From Rhodoferax sp. (GTDB lineage: Bacteria > Pseudomonadota > Gammaproteobacteria > Burkholderiales > Burkholderiaceae_C), in the NCBI GenBank assembly GCA_030645355.1, contig JAUSNJ010000158.1, positions 1 to 38,154 on the forward strand: 38,154 nucleotides of DNA. The letters are read 5' to 3'. The notes below the pieces were generated by a model. That model was not told the origin of the DNA and searched no databases. It worked only from the letters and a program-made list of their open reading frames with translations. Position 1 is the first letter of the stretch, and each line of letters opens with the position of its first letter. Positions 31,881 to 38,154 of this stretch are shown here, in pieces. The position numbers and the translations under genes were made by a program.

Positions 31881-32966
31881 TCAGATGACCCGCAACCGGG
31901 CGTCGCTGTCAGCGGTCCCGCTGGCACACACCGCACCGATGTCTGTCGCCGCGCCAAAGCCGTGGCGCGCAAAAATCTCCAGCACCGCAGCCACTGCCTC
32001 TGGCGCGCAACTCACCAAGAGCCCGCCGCTGGTCTGCGGATCACTCAGCAATGCCTGGTCCACCGCCGAAAAACCTTCGGGCAATGCGATCTCATGCCCA
32101 TACCCCGCCCAGTTGCGCCCGGAGGCACCGGTCACCATACCTGCGCTGGCCAGGGCGTGCACGCCGTCTATCAGCGGCACGCGCGCCCAATCGACCTGCA
32201 CCACACACTTCGCGCCCCGGGCAATTTCCAGCGCGTGTCCGGCCAGGCCAAAGCCGGTGATGTCGGTCAGCGCGTGCACACCGTCCAGCGCCGCCAGTTC
32301 GGGGCCTGGCGTGTTGAGCTGGGTGGTGACGGCGATCATGCGGGCGTAGCCGGCCGCATCGAGCGCCTCTTTTTTCAGGGCCGCCGACAAAACACCCACG
32401 CCCAGCGGCTTGCCCAGAATCAGCCGGTCGCCAACGCGGGCATCGGCGTTGCGCTTGACGCGCTTGGGATGCACCAGCCCCAGCGCCACCAGCCCATAGA
32501 TGGGTTCCACCGAATCAATGGTGTGGCCGCCCGCGATGGGAATGCCCGCCGCCTTGCACACCGCCGCGCCCCCGGCCAGGATCTGGCCAATGGTGTCCAG
32601 TGACAACACGTTGATCGGCATGCCCACCAGGGCCAGCGCCATGATGGGGGTGCCGCCCATGGCGTAGACGTCCGAGATGGCATTGGTCGCGGCAATGCGG
32701 CCAAAGTCAAACGGATCGTCGACGATGGGCATGAAGAAATCGGTGGTGGCAATCAACGCCTGCTCGGCATTAAGCTGGTAGACCGCCGCGTCGTCCGCCG
32801 TTTCAATGCCCACCAGCAGCTCGGGCGGCATCGGCATGGCGGTGGTCGTCTTCAGGATCTGCGACAGCACGCCCGGCGCGATCTTGCAGCCGCAGCCCCC
32901 GCCATGGGAGAGCGAGGTCAAACGGGGTTCGTTCGGTGTAGCAGGTGCCGCGGGCTCTGGCTTCAT
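31881..32966 (-). CDS. selD: Selenide, water dikinase
   Basis: Makes selenophosphate from selenide and ATP, the selenium donor for selenocysteine and 2-selenouridine tRNA. SHGGGCGCKIAPG contains the catalytic Cys (residue 25, Cys rather than Sec) and Lys28. TTDFFMPIVDDPFDFGRIAATNAISDVYAMGG is the metal-ATP region and AGGHTIDSVEPIYGL and ITGFGLAGHALE are conserved. I start at ATG 32966, near a GGAG, since the upstream extension to 33005 is not family-like. No selA, selB, selC or mnmH gene is in the window. Confidence 0.95.
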   Translation of the reverse strand: MKPEPAAPATPNEPRLTSLSHGGGCGCKIAPGVLSQILKTTTAMPMPPELLVGIETADDAAVYQLNAEQALIATTDFFMPIVDDPFDFGRIAATNAISDVYAMGGTPIMALALVGMPINVLSLDTIGQILAGGAAVCKAAGIPIAGGHTIDSVEPIYGLVALGLVHPKRVKRNADARVGDRLILGKPLGVGVLSAALKKEALDAAGYARMIAVTTQLNTPGPELAALDGVHALTDITGFGLAGHALEIARGAKCVVQVDWARVPLIDGVHALASAGMVTGASGRNWAGYGHEIALPEGFSAVDQALLSDPQTSGGLLVSCAPEAVAAVLEIFARHGFGAATDIGAVCASGTADSDARLRVI

Positions 32967-33034
32967 GGTGGGGTTTCTCCGAAAATCGATCCCGGAGTAT
33001 CCCAAATTACAGCCGCGTCCGTCAGCAAGGGGTT

Positions 33035-33535
33035 CTAGCGTTCGCCCCGGCGGGCCTCATTGCGCGGATCACGGTCGAAGTCGCGACGATTTTCTTGATG
33101 CTCGCGCCTATAGTGCCCGCGGTGCTCACCGCGACTCCGCTCGGGCTCGCGGTAGTAGCCTGGCCCACGCAGGTACTCGCCGTGCTGTTCCCACCAGGGG
33201 TGGCTAGGCTGGACCTGCACAAAGTGCACCGGATGGCCACAGGCGCGGTAACGGGAGCAGTGGCGTCCCCAGTCGCGGTACTCGTTTTGCGGAACATGAA
33301 GGTACATCGGTTGTGCGCCATACACGGGAGGGCCCATGATGATGGGCTGAACGTTCAGCACCGGTGGCGGAGGATTGTTGCCCAGGGAAATCTGGCCATA
33401 CACGCCGGGGGCAAAGGCACCGCCCACCGTGACATTGGCATAGGACTGGGCGTGTGCAATGCCTGTCAGACTGCTGGCCAGAACCAACGCCGCCAAAATA
33501 TTGAAATGCACTGTTGAGCGCTTGGTATTGGACAC
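33035..33535 (-). CDS. Exported hypothetical protein with Arg/Glu/His-rich tail
   Basis: A 166-residue protein with a clear signal peptide (FNILAALVLASSLTGIAHAQS). The middle is Gly/Pro-rich (GNNPPPPVLNVQPIIMGPP) with HVPQNEYRDWGRHCSRYRACGHPVHFV, and the tail is strongly charged (EHRGHYRREHQENRRDF). Proteins with this layout are frequent and uncharacterised in Burkholderiales. The two Cys could form a disulfide in the periplasm. I cannot assign a function. Confidence 0.75.
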   Translation of the reverse strand: MSNTKRSTVHFNILAALVLASSLTGIAHAQSYANVTVGGAFAPGVYGQISLGNNPPPPVLNVQPIIMGPPVYGAQPMYLHVPQNEYRDWGRHCSRYRACGHPVHFVQVQPSHPWWEQHGEYLRGPGYYREPERSRGEHRGHYRREHQENRRDFDRDPRNEARRGER

Positions 33536-33722
33536 GGTTCATTCCCATCTATCTATCAATCAACAGTCGCCAAGGCTCCGACCGTCTTGAGCAAGCCCGG
33601 GTTGTTGCCGGGGCTTGTATCCACAACGGCGAGCCACCGCGTGTGTTGACTGCGATTACTTCTGTTTACAAGAAGGCCCGCGCTGGCGATGCCTGCTCCT
33701 TCGGGACATCCAGACTACGGTC

Positions 33723-33956
33723 ATGGTCGAAACACCTCAAAAGTGGAATGCCATGCCAGCAACATCCAGCGTCAAAAAACACTTCGAGATTCCAAAAACC
33801 CGGTGGTTGCGCGTCCTTGCTGCGACAGCGGTGATATGCCTTATGGCGGCCACTGCGCCATTGGTCACGCTGCCACGTGTGGCCAATAATTTGCGAGAGG
33901 TCAATGGCCGGAAAACGATCGGAAATAGGCTGGGCCTTCGTGTGCGCGGGGCGTGA
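33723..33956 (+). CDS. Doubtful small membrane protein
   Basis: A 77-codon frame with a basic N-terminus and one hydrophobic segment (LRVLAATAVICLMAATAPLV). No good ribosome site is seen, and the Fnr-like box and predicted -10 of the next gene fall inside it, which argues against it. It is recorded only because the charge and hydrophobicity pattern is protein-like. Confidence 0.25.
   Translation: MVETPQKWNAMPATSSVKKHFEIPKTRWLRVLAATAVICLMAATAPLVTLPRVANNLREVNGRKTIGNRLGLRVRGA
33891..33931 (+). promoter_or_regulatory. Fnr/Dnr-like box S5 and -10 element
   Basis: TTGCG-AGAG-GTCAA at 33891-33904, with TAGGCT at 33926-33931 centred 31 bp downstream. It would drive the gene at 34059 with a leader of about 120 bases. 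Confidence 0.4.
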
Positions 33957-34058
33957 CTCGGTCGGCTGTGCGGAGGAAATGGGCGTCCGCAATCTGCCGC
34001 AGTGATGACGTGCCGTGCCATGAAACGTTCCAACCATCCACTGCGAAAAAGAAAAATC

Positions 34059-34757
34059 ATGGCCACACACGTCATGACGAATGACTCAGTCTGCCCAAAC
34101 GCGCGAAAGAAGGGCAATGGGCAAATGACTGAGGAGCACGTCGGACATCCCGTTTCGATTGAAGATGCGGCCCGTCTACTTCGGGACGGGATCGTTCAAA
34201 GCCTGTCAGACCTCAACAAAATTGAAGGATACATCGTCCTGTTGGTCCGGAAGATTGTTTCAGGTACGCAGCACACGGGCGGTTCGGCGGCCGGAGAGAT
34301 GGTCAACGTTGTTCACCATGTGGTCACGGGCGCGATCGGAGCGGGCGAGCAGACCGGGACCGGATTGACCATGAGCATCAAAAGCGCTGCAAAGGGCATC
34401 GTGATGGGCGTTCATGACGTCGGCGATGACGTTGTGGTTGCATCAGCTGAGATCCTGCGATCCGTGGTCAAACTCGCCGGCTCGGTCGGTGCTGATATCA
34501 GAGCTATGGCCAAGCGTGCAGTTGAAGGGGTCGTTGAGGCAACTGCAGAAATTCGCGGCGGTGTCATCAAGGTCGGCAAACGTGCGATCGAAGGGGCTAT
34601 CGATGAAGCCGGGAAGATCAGCAAAATGACCGTAGCGACAGTGACCGAGGTGTTCAACCGAGTCGCGGGCAGTGTTCGCCAAATTCGCCAGACCGCCGCT
34701 CGACTGCCAGTCAAACCAGTTGCCGCAGCTACCCACCGTGCGCACAACGCCAGATAA
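34059..34757 (+). CDS. Hypothetical helical, glycine/alanine/valine-rich protein
   Basis: A protein of up to 232 residues with no signal peptide. From about residue 60 it is made of repeated amphipathic helices with small residues, for example KSAAKGIVMGVHDVGDDVVVA, AVEGVVEATAEIRGGVIKVG and AIEGAIDEAGKI, ending in a basic tail. The pattern recalls phasins or membrane-surface proteins, but I recognise no family. The start could be ATG 34059 or ATG 34125 (MTEEHVGHPVSIEDAARLL), the latter looking more like a domain start; neither has a strong ribosome site. An Fnr-like box lies upstream at 33891. Confidence 0.65.
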   Translation: MATHVMTNDSVCPNARKKGNGQMTEEHVGHPVSIEDAARLLRDGIVQSLSDLNKIEGYIVLLVRKIVSGTQHTGGSAAGEMVNVVHHVVTGAIGAGEQTGTGLTMSIKSAAKGIVMGVHDVGDDVVVASAEILRSVVKLAGSVGADIRAMAKRAVEGVVEATAEIRGGVIKVGKRAIEGAIDEAGKISKMTVATVTEVFNRVAGSVRQIRQTAARLPVKPVAAATHRAHNAR

Positions 34758-34904
34758 CCCCAGGTTCGGGGCTCGGGCAAGGCCGTTGAACACCCAATTT
34801 GGCATCCCAGTGTTGGATGAACTTGCACCCGAAAAAGAGACGTGCTGCTTGACTGGAGTACGCCACGCGTGAAACGTAACGACGGACCAGGTACGTGCTG
34901 AAAG

Positions 34905-37394
34905 TCATACTTGCATCAGCAGGCGTGCCACCCGGTAGTTCGTCGGTGCCATGTACCCTTTGGTCGTCCGGTATTCGTCTCCCAGTTCCGGCCCGCTGGC
35001 TTCCAGTTCCCTGAGCATCAGGTAGGTGGTCACATAGCCGAGCTCACGGTAGCTGTCGAACTGCTTCTCATCAAAGAACTGGTCCAGTGTTGCCTGATTG
35101 GGAAACTCGGGGTGTTCGCGCCGGTAGCTGTACAAGTCCGCCGGTGCCCCCTTGAAGGCAGTTGCCTTGATCAGGATCAGGGTGCCCACTTCACGCCCGC
35201 TCTCCGGTTCCTGCCCGACCCGCAGCGAATACCGGATCGGCGCGATGAGATAGCCCCGCGATGCGGTCGCCGGTTCCCGACCACCCTTGCTTGTGGCATC
35301 TCGCGGTTGCGGCGTCAGCGTGGCCAACTGCTCGGCATCAATGTCGATGATGGCGCCGAAGTCTGCGCGCACCTTCTGGATGGCATTGGCCAGGTCGGCA
35401 AACTTGAAGTCTTGGTCGGCGGTGGCATCGCACACAATGATCAGCTTGAGCCGGCGGCGCACCAGTTCGTACAGGCCAAGGTTTTCAAAATGCCCGCCGT
35501 CGGTGAGCAGCGAGTAGCGCGCGTTCTCGTGCAGGTTGAAGCGGCCGAAGGATTCAAAGAGACCCGGGTACAGCAGGTTGGGCTTGATCCAGTGAACGCC
35601 CTTGCTGTCGCCATTCGTCGCGCCAACCCGCTTCGGATTCGGGGCCCAATAGCCCAACCGCAGATTAAGCAGCCCCATCAGCACCGACAACACCGGCTGG
35701 CGGGTAATGCCCTGGCCGCCGGGGCCTGCGTTCGGATTGACGGCAGCGCCGGAAATAGCCATGGCTGTGGCCAGCGTGTAGCCGCTCCCCGGGGAACGAT
35801 CAGTGACTTTCCAGTCCGTCGCCCGACTGCCGCAATACAGCGGGCTGAAGATGAAGTTGTCGCCACCCCGGGGGCGATACCGAGGGTGTCGCGAGGCCGT
35901 CAACACGATGTTTGCGTTGATGATGTGGTAGGGCCCGCGCAGGCGCTTGTTGCCCACATCTCCGGCGTGCGCGCTGTCACCTGGTGCCCGGCACAGCTCA
36001 CCCAGCAGCGTGCCATCTCCGGGCAACGATCCCGCAATGCGCTGCTCTTGTGAGCCGGCAATCAGGTTGTCATGGATCACCTTGAGGTCGGGCAAAAACA
36101 GCTCCAGCAGCCGGTCACGGTAGAAGCGGTGCAGTGAGACGTAGTTGGCCTCCGGCAACCACCCCAACAGCAGGAGAACGAGGACGCCAAGCGCGAGAAG
36201 CCTGTCCCCTCCACCCGCAATCGCGTTCAGCTGGAGCCACCCTGTCAGGATGTACACCAGCAGCAGCAATCCGAAAAACAGCAGCACGGAAGCCACACCG
36301 ACGATCAGCCCAGTCGGTATGCTGTGCTTTTTGTCACTGCGCGCCTGCAGGAATCCCCACACATTGCCAACGATGCCAACCACGGCAGCCACCATGCCGG
36401 CTGCTGCTGGCTTGTTCTTGTCGCCCTTGCCCAGCACATCCAGCCAGCCCGCGACATGGGTGAGATTCAATCGCGCCAGAAGCTCGTGGACCCAAGGCAG
36501 GCCGCCCACCACCAGCAGGGCGATGGCAATCACAAACAGGTAGTGGACGCTGATCTCATAGTGCCGTCGCACCCAATATGACAAGGGATAGCCCCGCCGC
36601 TCCAGGCTGTCGAAGCTGCGCGTGAAGATGACGTAGAACAACGACAACAGGCCGTAGGCCACGATGACCCATCCGGCCAGGCCCAGAAATGCATTGGACG
36701 CAGGGAAGACAAACGGCTCCGTCAGGCTGACCGTGGGCGTCTCGGTGTAGGTCTTGAAATCGAACCAGCCCGACAGGAATAACAGTTGAAATACCACCAC
36801 CAGCAACGCGACATGCACCGCCAGGCTCGCTGCCAGGTTGCGCACCACGACGCCCCCGAGCGACAGAAAGGTCAGACCGTTGCCGGGCACAAGGTAGTTG
36901 GCGCGCTGGCGCAGTCGGCGCAAGAGCCTGCCTTTGAACTTTTCGTTCTGGCGAAGTTGCTCGTCGCCCAGTCCCGTTGAAGGCCCCGTGTTTGCGTTGC
37001 AGGCTGAGCCACCCACGCCGACCATGGGGTAAGAGACGTAGGGAAAATTCTCCCGCGAAACGTCGAACTTCGGCACATTCTTGAACCCGGCCGCAGCCGC
37101 CCCACGCGCCGACTGGTGCAACAGGTAGGTCAACGAGGCGCCGATGTAGCCGCCGCCGGACACCGTGGACAGGTAGTCGATCTGGGGAAGTGCCCGCCGG
37201 TAGGCCAGCGCCTGAATAACTCCAAGGCAGTATGACGCCGAGCGAATGCCGCCACCCGACAGCGCCAGGCCTACCTGGGGCTCCGAGCCGCGCCAGTCCT
37301 TGAGGTATTCACCCTCCGCGTTGACGACATCGCTCGCACCGTCGTAGAGCAGGTTTTCTTCACTGAACTTGTCGCTGCTGACACTTGCATTCAT
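34905..37394 (-). CDS. Patatin-like phospholipase with inserted membrane domain
   Basis: An 829-residue predicted lipid hydrolase. The N-terminal catalytic part has the oxyanion loop LALSGGGIRSASY (about 43-55) and the nucleophile Ser in STVSGGGYIGAS, where the usual G-x-S-x-G begins with Thr/Ser instead of Gly. The catalytic Asp lies far away in LLTDGGHFENLGLYELV (about residue 630). Between them are about six hydrophobic segments (for example VALLVVVFQLLFLSGW and SVLLFFGLLLLVYILTGWL), so the enzyme is anchored in the inner membrane, with the two catalytic halves brought together across the insertion. The substrate is unknown. It is convergent with the gene at 34059. Confidence 0.82.
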   Translation of the reverse strand: MNASVSSDKFSEENLLYDGASDVVNAEGEYLKDWRGSEPQVGLALSGGGIRSASYCLGVIQALAYRRALPQIDYLSTVSGGGYIGASLTYLLHQSARGAAAAGFKNVPKFDVSRENFPYVSYPMVGVGGSACNANTGPSTGLGDEQLRQNEKFKGRLLRRLRQRANYLVPGNGLTFLSLGGVVVRNLAASLAVHVALLVVVFQLLFLSGWFDFKTYTETPTVSLTEPFVFPASNAFLGLAGWVIVAYGLLSLFYVIFTRSFDSLERRGYPLSYWVRRHYEISVHYLFVIAIALLVVGGLPWVHELLARLNLTHVAGWLDVLGKGDKNKPAAAGMVAAVVGIVGNVWGFLQARSDKKHSIPTGLIVGVASVLLFFGLLLLVYILTGWLQLNAIAGGGDRLLALGVLVLLLLGWLPEANYVSLHRFYRDRLLELFLPDLKVIHDNLIAGSQEQRIAGSLPGDGTLLGELCRAPGDSAHAGDVGNKRLRGPYHIINANIVLTASRHPRYRPRGGDNFIFSPLYCGSRATDWKVTDRSPGSGYTLATAMAISGAAVNPNAGPGGQGITRQPVLSVLMGLLNLRLGYWAPNPKRVGATNGDSKGVHWIKPNLLYPGLFESFGRFNLHENARYSLLTDGGHFENLGLYELVRRRLKLIIVCDATADQDFKFADLANAIQKVRADFGAIIDIDAEQLATLTPQPRDATSKGGREPATASRGYLIAPIRYSLRVGQEPESGREVGTLILIKATAFKGAPADLYSYRREHPEFPNQATLDQFFDEKQFDSYRELGYVTTYLMLRELEASGPELGDEYRTTKGYMAPTNYRVARLLMQV

Positions 37395-37812
37395 GATGCC
37401 CCTTGACTGAAGATGTTGTCACATCCAATCTGAACGCAACACCGTTTCAGTGTGCGCACTGGCAGATCGGACGGATTGCGAAATCTCAAGTATTTGCCGG
37501 GTACGGCCTGCTCGGAATAGGATGTTCATGCTGGGCGCACCAGCAGCGCGAACGCTTTTTGGCCCTAAGATGGATTGGTTGGGGCTGACGCTAGGAGCGT
37601 GCTTTGCAGCGACTGGGTTTTCGTGCCCCTTTGATTGGCCATTGGACACGGTGCCGATCTCCGTCTGGCTCGTTCACTGCCAATCCATTGTTGCCGTGTT
37701 TTTCTGTCGGCGTGACGTCACTGACCAAGTTATCAGCGGAGAAAATCGAGGTCGTGAACCCGGCGTCAATTTTTAAAAAGCTGCAAAAGACAAGGGTCAG
37801 GGGTGCATAACT

Positions 37813-37841
37813 CTTGAATCCTGGAAAAATGCCCTTATCAT
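37813..37841 (+). promoter_or_regulatory. groES promoter
   Basis: TTGAAT (37814-37819) and TATCAT (37836-37841), 16 bp apart, fit a sigma-70 promoter. CTTGAAT with CCCTTAT also resembles a sigma-32 heat-shock promoter. The CIRCE element begins at its -10, as expected for HrcA repression. Confidence 0.65.
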
Positions 37842-37867
37842 TAGCACTCGTCGGAGTTGAGTGCTAA
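37841..37867 (+). promoter_or_regulatory. CIRCE element (HrcA operator)
   Basis: TTAGCACTC, nine bases, GAGTGCTAA: a perfect match to the CIRCE consensus. HrcA repressor binding here controls groES-groEL in response to heat. Confidence 0.97.
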
Positions 37868-37961
37868 CACCACTTTTCACCGCAAGTTAATGAGCACTGA
37901 CTTTGTTTGAGTTGGTGCGCGTTTGTGGTTGTTACTGTTTGAAAACCTCTAGGAGATCCCC

Positions 37962-38154
37962 ATGAAACTGCGTCCTCTGGCAGACCGCGTAATTGTTAAA
38001 CGCGTCGAAAACGAAACCAAAACTGCCTCCGGCATCGTCATCCCTGACAGCGCGGCTGAAAAGCCTGATCAAGGTGAAGTGCTGGCCGTGGGCCCAGGCA
38101 AGAAGAATGACAAGGGCGACCTGATCGCCATGAACGTCAAGGTCGGTGACCGCG
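37962..38154 (+). CDS. groES: Co-chaperonin GroES (3' truncated by window edge)
   Basis: The first 64 residues of the 10 kDa co-chaperonin that caps Gro[22 protein letters not shown] and the mobile loop [20 protein letters not shown] are canonical, followed by [17 protein letters not shown] lies at 37951-37956. The usual partner groEL is expected just beyond the window. The upstream CIRCE and heat-shock promoter contrast with the Fnr-like control predicted for the GroEL paralogue at 12431. Confidence 0.97.
   Translation, partial: MKLRPLADRVIVKRVENETKTASGIVIPDSAAEKPDQGEVLAVGPGKKNDKGDLIAMNVKVGDR

Larger units (their letters stand above)
33536..34058. other. 520-bp gap with Fnr-like box S5 and a doubtful small frame
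   Basis: It contains a GC-rich hairpin CAAGCCC/GGGCTTG at 33592-33617 (no T-run), a doubtful 77-codon frame at 33723-33956, and the box TTGCG-AGAG-GTCAA at 33891-33904. Nothing else is evident. Confidence 0.6.
37395..37961. other. 567-bp gap between the patatin gene and groES
   Basis: The right part is the groES control region (CIRCE and promoter). The left part has an Fnr-like box TTGCG-AAAT-CTCAA at 37476-37489 that could serve the patatin gene on the minus strand, although its -10 candidate CACACT is poor. Open frames here (for example 37450-37776) lack start signals and recognisable content. Confidence 0.65.

Noticed and set aside
33592..33617. GC-rich hairpin CAAGCCC/GGGCTTG as a terminator
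   Set aside because: No T-run on either side and no gene ends nearby; a leader structure is possible but unsupported.
37450..37776. 108-codon frame upstream of groES
   Set aside because: No ribosome site, odd composition and no recognisable domain.

Overview
The window looks like a chromosomal segment of a beta-proteobacterium, most likely Burkholderiales and Comamonadaceae-like (Rhodoferax/Polaromonas type). This is inferred from the GC-rich sequence, the overall character of the proteins and a short AT-rich intergenic repeat of a kind I associate with that family. I see no tRNA, rRNA, CRISPR array, insertion sequence or prophage gene.

Layout. (1) 1-2467: the end of a peptide-type ABC transporter ATPase, then a two-domain APH-like/P-loop kinase. 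(2) 2571-9012: a signalling block with an Fnr/Crp-type regulator, a receiver-only protein, a very large CheB-CheR-PAS-histidine kinase fusion, its NarL-type response regulator and a diguanylate cyclase. (3) 9013-17774: a stress island with lon and a small heat-shock protein, read divergently from a GroEL paralogue that has lost a conserved ATPase aspartate. It also holds a host-attachment-family protein, a DUF883 protein, a universal stress protein, a BON protein, a CarS-like membrane enzyme and a secreted three-repeat protein. (4) 18079-31820: a chitin/N-acetylglucosamine block with GlcNAc kinase, GntR regulator, nagA, a SIS-type GlcN6P deaminase, nagZ, an MFS permease, a GH16-like enzyme, a TonB-dependent receptor, a GH18 enzyme and a hexose-6-phosphate mutarotase. 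An FAD oxidoreductase follows, convergent with selD. (5) 33035-37394: less characterised genes and a large membrane-inserted patatin. (6) 37841-38154: a CIRCE element and the start of groES.

Main observation. Nearly every transcription unit of the stress island, and the kinase gene before it, is preceded by an Fnr/Dnr/NnrR-like 14-bp box (TTGCG or TTGAT, four bases, then CGCAA, ATCAA, GTCAA or a near match). In most cases a -10-like hexamer is centred 31-32 bp downstream, the geometry of a class II Fnr/CRP-activated promoter. The Fnr-family protein encoded at 2571 keeps the E-x-x-S-R recognition helix but lacks some Fe-S ligands, so it is the obvious local candidate activator. A second shared motif (TACCGGGAWWTGGGTAT) lies only at the two edges of the signalling block and may be the site of the NarL-type regulator. 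Together these suggest a compact redox/NO/low-oxygen-responsive protein-quality-control and stress module wired to its own sensor genes. The regulatory link is inference; the motifs and spacings are read directly from the sequence.

The GlcNAc block forms a coherent pathway. Polymer or oligomers are cut by GH18 (and perhaps GH16), enter through the TonB receptor and MFS permease, are hydrolysed by NagZ, phosphorylated, deacetylated by NagA and deaminated to fructose-6-phosphate. ATTGGTA half-sites precede both the operon and the receptor gene.
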